Assembly (NCBI GenBank): GCA_030433275.1
Contig: JAUILK010000019.1
Span: forward strand, 1 to 59,381
Length of the DNA stretch: 59,381 nucleotides
Reading direction: 5' to 3'
Origin: Gammaproteobacteria bacterium
GTDB lineage: Bacteria; Pseudomonadota; Gammaproteobacteria; Nitrococcales; Nitrococcaceae
Part shown: positions 23,981-33,858 of the stretch, piece after piece
Layout of the letters: every line of letters begins with the position of its first letter
How positions within the stretch are numbered: position 1 is the first letter of the stretch
Position numbers and translations under genes: made by a program
Notes under the pieces: model-generated
Database searches by the model: none
Told to the model about the DNA's origin: nothing
What the model saw: only the letters and a program-made list of their open reading frames with translations

Positions 23981-25225
23981 ATGCCAGGAACCATATCGCC
24001 AGACATGCTGGAGGGCCTCATCCCGCTGCGCGATCTGGATGAGACCGCACTGGCCGGGTTGGCAGCTGAGGCGGAGTTCGAAGAGTATCCTGCTAAAACG
24101 GTGATCGCTCGCCGTGGTGTAAACGATCAATATGTCCGTTACGTGCTCTCGGGGGAGGTGCTTGTCGTTGGTAGCGACGGATCCCGGCGCAGCCTCATCG
24201 GCATGGGCAATGTCGGGATCGCAGCAGATCCTTTAGGATTGGAAGATCCGTATCCTTTCAATGCCATTGCCTGTACCGAGGTCAAACTGCTCTGTCTCTC
24301 GCGTGCGCGCATTGAGGCGCAGCTCAAGATGCGCCCAGCGGGCGAATATCAAGTGGACGAGGTGGCGGGGGCGGAAGGGACGGCTGGCGATCAGTTGTTT
24401 TGTCAACTCATTCAGGATCTCATGCAGGACCGGCTGGCATTGCCCAGCATGCCCGAGATCGCACTGCGGGTTCGCCAAGCCATTAACGATCCCGATGCCG
24501 GAGCAATCGAGGTGGCGCGGATCATTCAGGCGGACCCGGTTGTTGCTGCCCGCATCATCCAGGCGGCGAACAGCGCGACGTTCGTTGGTCAAAAGGCCAC
24601 CGGCAGCCTCAGTGGGGCCATTGTGCGGCTTGGGCTGGAGAACGTCCGTGAGGTGATCGTTGCGGCCACCATGCGCGAAGTCTTTCAGACCAAACATAGC
24701 TTGTTGCGTCGGCGCATGGTTGAGCTATGGACCCATAGCACCGTAATTGCAGCCATCAGCACGGTACTCTCGCGTAAGTTGAGCGGCTTCAGTCCGGATC
24801 GCGCCTTGCTTGCCGGACTGCTCCACGACATCGGGGTCGTGCCTATTTTGGCACATGCGCACGATTACGATGAGCTGACCCAGGATCCTGAGCTCCTCGA
24901 AAGTACTATCACGGCCTATCGCGGTCAGCTCGGTGCCATGATTTTGCGACGCTGGAATTTCTCGGACGAGCTGATAACGGCGGTACTGGAAGCTGAGAAT
25001 TGGTACCGTACGCATGAAGGCCAGGCGGACTATGCCGATCTGATTATCGCCTCTCAGCTACAGAGTTATTCCGGCACTGAGGCGAGCCGACATTACCCGA
25101 GTCTCGATGAGCTGGCGGTCTATGAGCGATTGGGGCTAGCTGAGCTGGGTATCTCAGAGCGTGCGCCGATTCTCGAGGAGGCACAAGAGGAAATCGCGGC
25201 CGTACAGCGCCTATTGTCGGGGTAA
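23981..25225 (+). CDS. Cyclic-nucleotide-binding domain plus HDOD signalling protein
   Basis: 414 residues. The first 120 form a cNMP-binding (CRP-type) beta-barrel (YPAKTVIARRGVNDQYVRYVLSGEVLVVG). An HDOD domain follows (LPSMPEIALRVRQAINDP, VARIIQADPVVAARIIQAANSA, LLAGLLHDIGVVPI). It keeps an H-D pair but not a full HD phosphodiesterase set, as usual for HDOD. Such proteins relay signals, and their output is not predictable from sequence. The ATG at 23981 has AGAGGTG 8 bases upstream; a GTG lies 9 bases earlier. Confidence 0.85.
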   Translation: MPGTISPDMLEGLIPLRDLDETALAGLAAEAEFEEYPAKTVIARRGVNDQYVRYVLSGEVLVVGSDGSRRSLIGMGNVGIAADPLGLEDPYPFNAIACTEVKLLCLSRARIEAQLKMRPAGEYQVDEVAGAEGTAGDQLFCQLIQDLMQDRLALPSMPEIALRVRQAINDPDAGAIEVARIIQADPVVAARIIQAANSATFVGQKATGSLSGAIVRLGLENVREVIVAATMREVFQTKHSLLRRRMVELWTHSTVIAAISTVLSRKLSGFSPDRALLAGLLHDIGVVPILAHAHDYDELTQDPELLESTITAYRGQLGAMILRRWNFSDELITAVLEAENWYRTHEGQADYADLIIASQLQSYSGTEASRHYPSLDELAVYERLGLAELGISERAPILEEAQEEIAAVQRLLSG

Positions 25226-25705
25226 AAGAGCGCTTCTGGAAAGGCACGTGTTCTGGGGCTCTCTGTCTGAAATCATCCCGTCGTTTTGCTCCATGGGGCT
25301 GCTGATTTGCTCGGGCGGGGACCGTAATTTCCGTTCTGTAGCAACGCTCTCGCTGAGCTTTGGAGCGATTCAATACGTAGCAGCCGGTGCGGCATTTTTC
25401 AAATATGGCCCATTCATAATATTTTGCATGGCCGCGACGTGGTGTCGGCAACAATGCCATACTATGAGCTATTGCAATAGTGTGTGAGCGAAGGGCACCC
25501 GTTCAGCGTTCAAGTGCACGGGACACCATGTTGCACGATGGCAAGCTCCCTCTGACGGCACAGTCAATGCGCGCTGTTCGATGTTACATACTCGATGCGG
25601 GTCGGGTTTGACATGCGAAGGTCCTGCGGCGGTGCTGCCACCGGCAGGACACAGTGGGATGAGCGGAACTGGCGCTGGTAAACGCTCAGCATTTGGAGGC
25701 GCCCG
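25226..25705. other. 480-bp region upstream of phaR
   Basis: No gene is seen. CTATTGCAATAG (25469-25480) is a perfect 12-bp palindrome and could be an operator. The ribosome site GGAGG precedes the phaR ATG. Confidence 0.45.
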
Positions 25706-26200
25706 ATGGCTACTAAGACACGAATCATTAAAAAATATCCTAATCGTCGACTTTATGACACTGCCATCAGCAGTTACATCACGCTCGCTGATGTTAAGCA
25801 TCTGGTTCTCAACGGCGTCGAATTTGAAGTCATTGATGCCAAAACCAAGATGGATCTTACGCGCAGCATTTTGCTGCAGATTATCGCCGAGGAAGAGGAA
25901 GGCGGTGAGCCTATTTTCAGCAGTGCGCTGCTTGCTCAGCTGATTCGTGCCTACGGCGGCAGCATGCAGAACATGCTTACGAGCTATCTCGAGAAGAGCA
26001 TGGAGCTTTGGGCGGAGCAGCAGCGGGTTTTTCGTGAGCGAACGCGCAGCTTCATCGATACCAACCCGATGCAGATATTGACCCAGATCGCAGAGCGCAA
26101 CCTTGCCATGTGGCGGGCGATGAGCGGTCTCAATGCGGGGGATCCGAAGCAACGCTCTGAGCGAAAAAATCACGGGTCCACGGGCGATAAGTCGGAATAA
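25706..26200 (+). CDS. phaR: Polyhydroxyalkanoate synthesis regulator PhaR
   Basis: 164 residues. RIIKKYPNRRLYDTAISSYITLADVKHLVLNG is the N-terminal PHB/PHA accumulation regulator domain (DNA-binding). The second domain (SILLQIIAEEEEGGEPIFSSALLAQLIRAYGG) is the PHB/phasin-binding part. PhaR represses phasin and PHA genes and senses PHA granules. GGAGG precedes the ATG. phaB follows 470 bp downstream on the same strand; no PHA synthase is in the window. Confidence 0.92.
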   Translation: MATKTRIIKKYPNRRLYDTAISSYITLADVKHLVLNGVEFEVIDAKTKMDLTRSILLQIIAEEEEGGEPIFSSALLAQLIRAYGGSMQNMLTSYLEKSMELWAEQQRVFRERTRSFIDTNPMQILTQIAERNLAMWRAMSGLNAGDPKQRSERKNHGSTGDKSE

Positions 26201-26672
26201 TGGCGAGCGGATCGACCGACGGGGCAAGTTGTGTCCTGCTGCTGTACTGACTGACCATCTAGCCGATTCTCCCGAACCGGGTTCGGTGGGCTCCGTACCA
26301 CCCTTATCCAAAAATCCCCTCTGAGTTTGACCTAAGGCCATTCTGACTGCTCTGAAGAGGCATGTGAAGAATCAACGATACGCCTTACGAGTGCTGTACA
26401 CGTGCTTTCAAATATAAGGCCAGGCACCTGAGACCCAGTTGCATCGCCTAGGCCCCGCGTTGACTTATGCATTGACCCGACATATCTCGTCCCTCTATGA
26501 TGCCGCATGCCATGGTGCGGCGCACAAGAAAACTGTTGCTGGTGGTTTGTGGGCCTCAGTCGTCAGTTGGTGTCGCGCCAGCATGCTCGGAAAGGATGCC
26601 GAGCCGAACGGGATAGGATGCTATCCGATAGAACGTCGTCTGCAGCGCAAGTGAGTTCAAGAGGACGCGCGC
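26201..26672. other. 472-bp region between phaR and phaB
   Basis: CCGAACCGGGTTCGG-type hairpin near 26273 may end phaR transcription. A good promoter lies at 26472-26501, so phaB probably has its own transcript with a leader of about 165 bases. GCCGCA / TGCGGC just after the promoter could form a hairpin in that leader. Confidence 0.5.
26472..26501 (+). promoter_or_regulatory. Sigma70-type promoter upstream of phaB
   Basis: TTGACC (26472-26477) and TATGAT (26496-26501) are separated by 18 bp; each matches five of six consensus bases. Confidence 0.6.
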
Positions 26673-27419
26673 ATGAGCAAACGTATGGCGTTAGTGACAG
26701 GTGGCAATGGTGGAATCGGTACCTCGATTTGCCAGCAACTGGCCGGCGCCGATTACCGGGTGGTAACCACGTGCGTTGATCCGGAAAAAGAAGCTATTGC
26801 TAGTTGGCAAGCGGTTCAACGCGAGCTGGGCTATGAGATCCATTGGGTAGCCTGCGACGTGTCGGACTATGGCGCGTGCGTCAGCATGGCGAGTGCGCTC
26901 GAGGCTGAGCACGGTAAGGTCGATGTGATTATCAATGCGGCGGGTATTACCCGGGATGCATTTCTGCACAAGATGGAGCCCGAGAGCTGGAATGCCGTTA
27001 TCGATGTCAATCTCATTAGTGCATTCAATGTGACGCGCCAGTTCATCGGCGAAATGCGGGAACGGGGATTTGGGCGTATCATCAACATCGCCTCGGTAAA
27101 TGGTCAAACCGGGCAGTTTGGCCAAACCAACTATTCAGCGGCCAAAGCGGGCATGCATGGCTTTACCATGGCGTTAGCCAAGGAAAGCGCGGCTAAAGGC
27201 ATTACCGTCAACACCATTTCGCCCGGATACATTCGTACTTCCATGACTGAAGCTATCCCGGATAAGGTCCGCGCCGCGATTGTCGCGCAGATTCCAGCCG
27301 GGCGGATGGGGGAGCCCGGAGAGGTGGCTCGGGTGGCGGTATTTTTGGCGTCCGATGACTCCCAGTACATCAATGGTGCCAATATTCCGGTCAATGGGGC
27401 TCTGTTTTGCTCTTTTTGA
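26673..27419 (+). CDS. phaB: Acetoacetyl-CoA reductase (PhaB)
   Basis: 248 residues, short-chain dehydrogenase family. The cofactor loop is TGGNGGIGTSI. Catalytic Ser/Tyr/Lys are in INIASVNGQTGQFGQTNYSAAKAG, and NTISPGYIRTSM follows. The match to PhaB is close, including VNGQTGQFGQTNYSAAKAGMHGFTMALA. It reduces acetoacetyl-CoA to 3-hydroxybutyryl-CoA with NADPH for PHA synthesis. GAGGA precedes the ATG. Confidence 0.93.
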   Translation: MSKRMALVTGGNGGIGTSICQQLAGADYRVVTTCVDPEKEAIASWQAVQRELGYEIHWVACDVSDYGACVSMASALEAEHGKVDVIINAAGITRDAFLHKMEPESWNAVIDVNLISAFNVTRQFIGEMRERGFGRIINIASVNGQTGQFGQTNYSAAKAGMHGFTMALAKESAAKGITVNTISPGYIRTSMTEAIPDKVRAAIVAQIPAGRMGEPGEVARVAVFLASDDSQYINGANIPVNGALFCSF

Positions 27420-27571
27420 GTCAATGCATGGTGTTGCGCGCCATTACTACTGTGGGGTTTATTCATACCTTGTGGCGGTGGTGGCATCTTGCTTGGCCGA
27501 CAGGTGGAGAAACCGCATGCGCGTATGCGGCGGTAGGCGTATGGTGTCGGCTGGGTCTTGAATCATTGGTG

Positions 27572-28876
27572 CTAGCGGTAAATCTGTGCCTCTTTGATTT
27601 TTTCGGTCGCGATGGAGAAGCGCATGTAGCCGCCGCTCATCCCCCAACGTAAAGTTGCTGCGTCGGCATCGACCTGCTCGAGAATCCCCTCGTGATGCAC
27701 ACCGTCTATGGTAATGAGGCGAGCTTGTTCGCCGACATGATCGATAAGATCGGCCACTGCGATTTCTTCAAAGCGCGGCGGCTGGGTGACCGGATTTGTG
27801 GCGGGCATCTTCTGGGCAGTCAGAGGCTGTCCTTGACCCCGGCTGCTCCAAGGGTACCATGCCTCGGCGGGGCCAGGGATTGATACGCCGTTGATTGCAA
27901 GTGAGAGTTGCGCCTGAGTGATCAATGATTGTTTGCCCATGCGGTACAGCGCAGTCAAAGCCATCGGTTTGTTGAAATTGAGATCGATCAGGATATCGCC
28001 GCCATGGGCAGCGAAATCTCGATACTGGGTAAAAAATTCCTCGCTCGGTGCCGGCTTGCGCGCGCGGTATATAGCCCGTACCGTGGCGAGGTGCCGGTCG
28101 AGAAAGGCGGCTACGGGCTGGTTCTGTTTGTTTGCGCACACCAGATTGCGGTTGGCGCTGGACCCTTGATCGGTATAGTGGGTTTGCAAGGCAATTACTT
28201 TGATGGGCATGGTCTCGGCCAGCGGAGTGTCCGAGGGAACAACCGGATGATCCAGGTCCACGGTTGCTTCTAGATGGGTCGTAGCAAGCCCTGGTAGGTC
28301 GGTGTCCAGCACTACCATCGCGCGCCTCCCAGGGCGCTGCATCCGCAGGCGCAGTGCCACATTCGCATGGACCACCGGGTCGCCGTTCGCCCGTGTTAGC
28401 ATGGCTCGATCCAACTTCTCGATATCCCCTCCACAGCCTAAAGCGGCCAGCGGTGTCTTCCACAGATATCCGCCCGTGAGCTGATTGAGTCGCTGGAGCA
28501 GAGGCCCCTCCGCTTGGAGCGTAAGGCCGCGCGCCTCGATCTGCAGAGAATCGGTTAATTTGCCCAGCGTAAGCAGATGCACGAGTTCCTCCGCCTCAAG
28601 ATGAGCCGGTGTTTTTATCGTCAAGTTTTTTATTAATACCGTGTCGTTTAGCCCGCGTGGCTGCAGGGTTAGGCCGCTGATCCGTGTCTGCGCATCCAGT
28701 CCAGCGCTTATACCTTGCCACTCGAGCGTGGCGTAGGGTGCGGCGAGTTTGGCCAATTCCTCGATACGGTGCTGAGCCTGAGACCAAAGGTAGAGTTTCG
28801 CAAGCCCATAGCCGGCTAGCCCGGCGGCGAGGGCGACCAGCATGATACGGCCAATGTGGCTACGAACGGTGCTCAT
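27572..28876 (-). CDS. Membrane-anchored protein with C-terminal Sm-like segment (unknown function)
   Basis: 434 residues. One N-terminal membrane helix (IMLVALAAGLAGYGLAKLYLW) is followed by a large periplasmic domain. The C-terminal 60 or so residues (EIAVADLIDHVGEQARLITIDGVHHEGILEQVDADAATLRW) look like a short beta-barrel of Sm/SH3 type. No catalytic motif. The start overlaps the end of acpH by 17 bp, so the two are cotranscribed. Function unknown. Confidence 0.65.
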   Translation of the reverse strand: MSTVRSHIGRIMLVALAAGLAGYGLAKLYLWSQAQHRIEELAKLAAPYATLEWQGISAGLDAQTRISGLTLQPRGLNDTVLIKNLTIKTPAHLEAEELVHLLTLGKLTDSLQIEARGLTLQAEGPLLQRLNQLTGGYLWKTPLAALGCGGDIEKLDRAMLTRANGDPVVHANVALRLRMQRPGRRAMVVLDTDLPGLATTHLEATVDLDHPVVPSDTPLAETMPIKVIALQTHYTDQGSSANRNLVCANKQNQPVAAFLDRHLATVRAIYRARKPAPSEEFFTQYRDFAAHGGDILIDLNFNKPMALTALYRMGKQSLITQAQLSLAINGVSIPGPAEAWYPWSSRGQGQPLTAQKMPATNPVTQPPRFEEIAVADLIDHVGEQARLITIDGVHHEGILEQVDADAATLRWGMSGGYMRFSIATEKIKEAQIYR

Positions 28877-29522
28877 CGGCGATTGCCCTCTCACTGCGGC
28901 TATTATTAAGCCAATAAAGCAAAGGGTTCGGCAACGCAAGTCTGTCTATGCGACGGCTTTTGGTGAAATGTTCCACTTCGGGTAGGAACTGCAGGAAATC
29001 CGTTTCCAGTTCTCCATAGACGCGGCGAATCTCAGCAACTGCGCCAGGCAGGGGGGATGGGCGGGACAGCCTTAATGAGAGTCGATCCAAGGCCCGGCCG
29101 ATGTTGTCCACGTCACGGTAAGCTGTGAGCCAATCTTCCCGTACCATGTGGGGCAGAATCTGGCGCAGGCGTGGTGTGAGCTCGGCATGATAACGATACA
29201 AAGCCGTATAGACACGCTTTGCGAATTGATCCAAGGGATCAGCACGGAAGCAGGACCAATGCCGAGCAAGGAAGTGATCGTAAGCCATATCGACGATGAT
29301 GCCGGAATAGCGGCGCCGTTTTGTGCTAAACCGTTGCCGACTGCGGCGATGGATCGGGTGTACATCTGTGAAACGATCAACAGCCCTATGTAACCTGATA
29401 CCTTGATAAATAGGTGAATCGAGCCGCGTGTCGAGTCGACCCTTGACGAAATCGCCGAGCAGATTGCCAACCAGTGCGGCATCGTCGTTTTCAGCCAAGT
29501 ACAAATGGGCGAGATAGTTCAT
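28860..29522 (-). CDS. acpH: Acyl carrier protein phosphodiesterase
   Basis: 220 residues. MNYLAHLYLAENDDAALVGNLLGDFVKG is the diagnostic N-terminus, followed by IRLHRAVDRFTDVHP and VDMAYDHFLARHW with metal-binding His and Asp residues. The enzyme removes 4'-phosphopantetheine from ACP in fatty-acid synthesis. The ATG overlaps the stop of the thioesterase gene upstream by 4 bp, and a second gene overlaps its 3' end. Confidence 0.93.
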   Translation of the reverse strand: MNYLAHLYLAENDDAALVGNLLGDFVKGRLDTRLDSPIYQGIRLHRAVDRFTDVHPIHRRSRQRFSTKRRRYSGIIVDMAYDHFLARHWSCFRADPLDQFAKRVYTALYRYHAELTPRLRQILPHMVREDWLTAYRDVDNIGRALDRLSLRLSRPSPLPGAVAEIRRVYGELETDFLQFLPEVEHFTKSRRIDRLALPNPLLYWLNNSRSERAIADEHRS

Positions 29523-29983
29523 GTTAAGCGCCGTTCTGTATCCGCTTGGCCTGGTTGTATCGCACCCGACAGGAGTTGCCGCAGTTCGGTGGGTAGCGGG
29601 ACCGAGCGGCCTTCACGATGATTCACCCAGACGATCTTTGCGCTGCCGCTTGCATGATGGGTATCCGGTCGCTGGGCATTGTGTATTTCATAAAACGTTT
29701 CAAAACTGCTGCGGCCGACATTGGCGCCGAACATGCGCACGATCAGCCGCGCCGGATAGATGATTGGCCGATGAAAAGCGCAACAAGCGGTTACTATTAC
29801 AGGCCCGCTATGAGCACCGGCGCTAATGTCGCTTGTCATCGACAGGTGCTCGAGCCATACCGCGCGGATCTGCTCAAAATAGGTGAAATAGACGGCGTTG
29901 TTGACATGGCCAAGCGCATCCATATCAGCCCAGCGAACCATGAGCTCGATTTCCTCGAGCAATGCGCGGGTCTCGCTCGTCAT
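29519..29983 (-). CDS. Acyl-CoA thioesterase (hot-dog fold, YbgC/FadM type)
   Basis: 154 residues from the ATG at 29983, with AAAGGGA 6 bases upstream; the longer frame upstream is unlike the family. VRWADMDALGHVNNAVYFTYFEQIR is the 4-hydroxybenzoyl-CoA thioesterase-type active-site segment (Asp in WADMDALGH). It hydrolyses acyl-CoA thioesters. The gene is translationally coupled to acpH (ATGA overlap). Confidence 0.85.
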   Translation of the reverse strand: MTSETRALLEEIELMVRWADMDALGHVNNAVYFTYFEQIRAVWLEHLSMTSDISAGAHSGPVIVTACCAFHRPIIYPARLIVRMFGANVGRSSFETFYEIHNAQRPDTHHASGSAKIVWVNHREGRSVPLPTELRQLLSGAIQPGQADTERRLT

Positions 29984-30219
29984 TACCGTCCCTTTGCGCT
30001 TGGCGGTCGATGCGCCAGTGTGATACGAGGCCTTGTTGCCGGTCAATCTAAGAGCCTCTGGAATCAACTGATGGCCGCCTGCGGCGACCCACGCCCATAG
30101 GTACGGGGCCTCCGACTGAGCGCAAGGATTTAGAGTCATTCTTGACAGCGTTACAGGCGTGCCCTTGTGAGCCGGTCGGCACGCCTTGAGATTGCTATAG
30201 CCTATCGGCCGGGTGCGTT

Positions 30220-31521
30220 TCAGCTATCGGCGCGATCTTCGCTCACGGCGGGTTTGGTCGAGGTGGCTTTCTTGGTGCCGCGTCGCCCGCCTCGATTCTG
30301 AGAGCCACTTTGCGGCGGCTTGCGTCGTGGTGTGCGCCGGGGCGGGTTGATGTCGGCGGCGATCAACTGGGATGAGGCCATTTCGGCCGGGATTTTTTGG
30401 TGTATGTATGCCTCGATCTCGGGTAAGGAGTACACATAGGCCTCGCAGGCAAAACTGATTGCATCACCGCTGGCTCCGGCACGGGCGGTACGCCCGATGC
30501 GGTGGACGTAATCTTCCGCATTCTGCGGCAGATCGTAGTTGACGATGCGGCTGACATCAGGGATATGTAGCCCGCGCGCTGCAACATCGGTTGCTACCAG
30601 CAGTGAGAGTTTTCCCTCCTGGAATCGCTGCAGCAGTTGTTCACGTTTCTTCTGCGGGATGTCTCCGGAGATGACTTCCGCATCGAAGTGGTTGCTGACC
30701 AGATAAGCGGTTACCCGTTCGGCGTCGCGCTTGGTATTGACGAACACCAAGGTGCGGGTGGCGTCCCGCTGACGCAGCACACCGAGGAGTAAACCGATCT
30801 TATCCGCGCTTGCCACGTGGTAGAGCGATTGGCGGACTTTTTCAGCGGTTACCTGCTCGGGCTCGATGGCAATGGTCTCCGGAGCGTTCATGTGCTCATA
30901 GGCCAATTCCTTGACCCGCTCGGAGAGCGTGGCGGAGAACAGCATATTGATCCTGCGTGGTGCCGGCGGCATGCGGCGCAAGAGGTAGCGGACATCTGTG
31001 ATAAATCCCATGTCGAACATGCGGTCGGCTTCGTCCAGGACCACGACTTCGATGTTGTCCAAACTAAAAACACGTTGCTTGTAGAAGTCGATGATGCGGC
31101 CCGGTGTGCCGACGATGATATCGACTCCTTGCGTGAGTTCAGCGCGCTGCGGCTCATAACCGATCCCACCGTAGACGGCGGTGCAACGCATTCCGGTGAA
31201 ATAACCCAGTTTTTCGGCATCGCGGTGAATCTGCAGGGCAAGCTCCCGGGTCGGCGCCAGAATCAGTGCCCAAGGGCCTGTTTTGTCTTCCGCGACCGGC
31301 GTGGTCATCAGATAGTGCATGGTGGCGAGCAGGAAGGCGGCGGATTTTCCGGTTCCGGTTTGGGCTTGCGCGGCCACATCGTGGTGTTGCAGCAACGCGG
31401 GCAGAGCGGCGGCTTGGACCGGGGTGCAATGACTGAAACCGGCCTCCTTAAGGCCGAGCAGTAGTGATTCATGGAGGCCCAAGGAATCGAGGCGAACATC
31501 GGTGAGGAGATCATTTTTCAT
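30220..31521 (-). CDS. rhlB: ATP-dependent RNA helicase RhlB-like (DEAD box)
   Basis: 433 residues. All helicase motifs are present in order: Q motif (FSHCTPVQAAALP), I (AQTGTGKS), Ia (PTRELALQ), II (DEAD), III (SAT), V (VATDVAARGL) and VI (HRIGRTARAG). A basic C-terminal tail (RRTPRRKPPQSGSQNRGGRRG) matches the RhlB type, which unwinds RNA for the degradosome. It lies divergently from grxD. Confidence 0.9.
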   Translation of the reverse strand: MKNDLLTDVRLDSLGLHESLLLGLKEAGFSHCTPVQAAALPALLQHHDVAAQAQTGTGKSAAFLLATMHYLMTTPVAEDKTGPWALILAPTRELALQIHRDAEKLGYFTGMRCTAVYGGIGYEPQRAELTQGVDIIVGTPGRIIDFYKQRVFSLDNIEVVVLDEADRMFDMGFITDVRYLLRRMPPAPRRINMLFSATLSERVKELAYEHMNAPETIAIEPEQVTAEKVRQSLYHVASADKIGLLLGVLRQRDATRTLVFVNTKRDAERVTAYLVSNHFDAEVISGDIPQKKREQLLQRFQEGKLSLLVATDVAARGLHIPDVSRIVNYDLPQNAEDYVHRIGRTARAGASGDAISFACEAYVYSLPEIEAYIHQKIPAEMASSQLIAADINPPRRTPRRKPPQSGSQNRGGRRGTKKATSTKPAVSEDRADS

Positions 31522-31654
31522 GGTCTCTAGGATAACGGATTCGCTAGGGTTTTTCTTGGGGGCGGCGTTGCTGTAGCGAAGGTGGGGCAGTATAATTGCG
31601 CATCAGGAAATATCGGCTGTTAACGGCGGCCGCAAGCGCACCGAGGTGAATTCG

Positions 31655-31981
31655 ATGAGTAACGTGCAAGAGACGATCCGCAAGCAGGTCGAGGATAACC
31701 CGATTATCCTCTACATGAAGGGGACCCCGCAGTTCCCCGAGTGTGGTTTCTCCATGCGCACGGTGCAGGCCCTGGATAGCTGCGGCGTTCAATACGCCAC
31801 GGTTAATGTCCTCGAAAACGAAGGCATTCGGCAGGGGATCAAGCAATTCGGTAATTGGCCGACCATTCCGCAGCTCTATATCAATGGCGAGTTGGTTGGT
31901 GGCTGCGACATTATTATGGATCTGTACCAGAGCGGGGATTTGAAGCGACAGATGCAGGAGGCCGCAGGCAAAGCGGAATAA
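31655..31981 (+). CDS. grxD: Monothiol glutaredoxin Grx4
   Basis: 108 residues. The CGFS active site (Cys about 30, in FPECGFSMRTVQ), GNWPTIPQLYINGELVGGCDIIMDLYQSG and the length fit the Grx4/GrxD family that binds and delivers [2Fe-2S] clusters. The ATG at 31655 is preferred, with GAGGTG 7 bases before it, over an in-frame ATG 9 bases upstream. Confidence 0.93.
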   Translation: MSNVQETIRKQVEDNPIILYMKGTPQFPECGFSMRTVQALDSCGVQYATVNVLENEGIRQGIKQFGNWPTIPQLYINGELVGGCDIIMDLYQSGDLKRQMQEAAGKAE

Positions 31982-32092
31982 AGCGCGAGAGAGCGCTAGT
32001 TAAGCGGGGCGACGCGGATGCGACAAGCCGAAATGCCATCGGTTTTCGGAGCGGAGAACGGAAAAAGGGCGCCGTAGATGCCTCGCCTCGTG

Positions 32093-32710
32093 TCATTCCA
32101 TCTCAAAAAAGGGCTGCTCCAAAGTGAACGGCCCAAAACGGTGGCGGTTTTTTTGTTCCCCCAAGGCGGTAACCACCACTGTGAGCTTCAGTAAATGGCC
32201 CGCAAACACATCGAGTACGGCAAATCCGTCTGTTAGCGGGTCGTTTTGATATCCGGCCGGGAAGAAGAGCACGCCTCGGTAGGTATCACCAGCCATAAGC
32301 ACGCGATTCTGAAAGCTCAAATTATGCAGATAATGCTTTGCCTGGATCGCTGTGGCTTCGCTCGTACGCCAACCATTCACCTGCTTGATGATGTGCTCGA
32401 GCGGCAGAGGATCGATGACGGTGTTGCCCTGCCGAAGTAAAATGTCGGCGGGGTTTACCTCAGCGCGTGCCGTGCCGTGATTGGACACGGTAATTACCAT
32501 CGGCATAATGCTGCGCTCGAGTAGATCGATTCCGAAATATCGAGTGGCGCGTTCCCGATTCTCGATGGCGTCAATACCTACGCTGATTTCACCTATCGTC
32601 TGCGAAACCGGGTAAAGCTCTGCATCCCTTACCGGCATCCGAACGACTTGGTAGCTGCTGCAGCCAATCAAGAAACAACACGGGAGCAGAAAAACGGATA
32701 AAGCTCTCAT
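32093..32710 (-). CDS. Predicted lipoprotein of unknown function
   Basis: 205 residues with a lipoprotein signal (MRALSVFLLPCCFLIGCSS; lipobox Cys 17). The rest looks like a beta-sandwich (VITVSNHGTARAEVNPADILLRQGN..). No family recognised. It is anchored to a membrane through its lipid. No functional context from the neighbours. Confidence 0.7.
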   Translation of the reverse strand: MRALSVFLLPCCFLIGCSSYQVVRMPVRDAELYPVSQTIGEISVGIDAIENRERATRYFGIDLLERSIMPMVITVSNHGTARAEVNPADILLRQGNTVIDPLPLEHIIKQVNGWRTSEATAIQAKHYLHNLSFQNRVLMAGDTYRGVLFFPAGYQNDPLTDGFAVLDVFAGHLLKLTVVVTALGEQKNRHRFGPFTLEQPFFEME

Positions 32711-32909
32711 CGCGGCGGGTTCCCTATGTACGAGCTTGCTGCTAAAAGTATATCGGGGATGTGGCGGTCTACCGCAGAGTTACGACTTGGCAGGAGGGGG
32801 TCACCCCCGGACGGGGGTGTTGTGATTCGCTCCAAAAACCACCGCGCTATCCTTCACACTGAGGGGGGGGGCATGCCTTAACGATGAGCAAGTAGCTTGA
32901 GCGAAGTCG
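32711..32909. other. Short gap with a GC-rich hairpin
   Basis: CACCCC..CGGGGTG near 32803-32820 could form a short hairpin between convergent transcripts. Nothing else is seen. Confidence 0.4.
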
Positions 32910-33578
32910 TTATGCCAGCGCGGTGTATTCCGGGAAGCCGTTGAGCTGGTCCCAGCGGTTGACAATGGTGCAGAAGAGCTCCGCCGTCTTTTCGGCGTCA
33001 TAAATGGCGGAATGTGCTTCACGCCCGTCCCAGCTCGCCCCGCTTGCTTTAACCGCCCGTGCGAGTACCGTTTGACCAAAGGCGAGTCCACCGAGGGTGG
33101 CGGTATCGAAACTGGTGAAGGGGTGAAATGGGTTGCGTCGTATCCCGGTGCGAGCCACGGCCGCGTTGAGAAAGCATAGATCGAACCAGCTGTTGTGGCC
33201 TACCAGGATTGCACGGGTGCAACCCGTCTCGCGGATCTCACGCCGGATCGGTCGGAAGACGTGCTGCAGCGCTTCCTCTTCGGGTTTGGCCATCCGCAAC
33301 GGGTGGTCCGGATCGATTCGATTGAGTTCTAAGGACTTGGGGTCGATATTGGCGCCCTCGAAGGGCTCCACATGAGTGGAATAAGTCCCAGCCGGAAATA
33401 TGCGATTGTCCTCATCCATGCGGACGATCACCACGGCAAGTTGAAGAACGGCATCGGTGCTCGCGTTCAGCCCGCCGGTTTCGATGTCCACCACAACAGG
33501 TAGAAAGCTTCTAAAGCGCTTGGCGATGCCGGAGCCGGATATCGGACTCGGCTCGTTGCGGATATCCACACGATTCAT
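32910..33578 (-). CDS. rnt: Ribonuclease T
   Basis: About 222 residues from the ATG at 33578. A DEDDh exonuclease: VVVDIETGG holds the first Asp and Glu, GHNSWFDL the middle Asp, and HSAIYDAEKTAELF the final His-Asp. The length and LAGL-type surroundings (FDTATLGGLAFGQTVLARAVKASG) match RNase T, which trims tRNA 3' ends and repairs DNA. The frame is open upstream, so an ATG at 33608 is also possible; no strong ribosome site decides. It precedes pyrC on the same strand. Confidence 0.9.
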   Translation of the reverse strand: MNRVDIRNEPSPISGSGIAKRFRSFLPVVVDIETGGLNASTDAVLQLAVVIVRMDEDNRIFPAGTYSTHVEPFEGANIDPKSLELNRIDPDHPLRMAKPEEEALQHVFRPIRREIRETGCTRAILVGHNSWFDLCFLNAAVARTGIRRNPFHPFTSFDTATLGGLAFGQTVLARAVKASGASWDGREAHSAIYDAEKTAELFCTIVNRWDQLNGFPEYTALA

Positions 33579-33858
33579 CCTGTGCTGGCGCGGCAGTGGG
33601 CTGGCCATATTCCGCTGGTACCGCCGCAGCGGACAAGCGTATCTTGGCATGGTAGGCGTGCTGTCGTCAGTGCGCAACCGCGGATCGATTTTCGCGGAAT
33701 CCAACTTGCTCGTAACACAATAAGAATTGACTAACGCGGGGTATGGCATGCCAACATGCGCGGTGCAAGGTCGATCCGTATTGCCGGGCCTGTCTGGCAG
33801 GAGTGATCGCGGAGTTTGCATCGGCTCATGGGGCTTGCGGGGGTTCTCAGCCCGGCAC

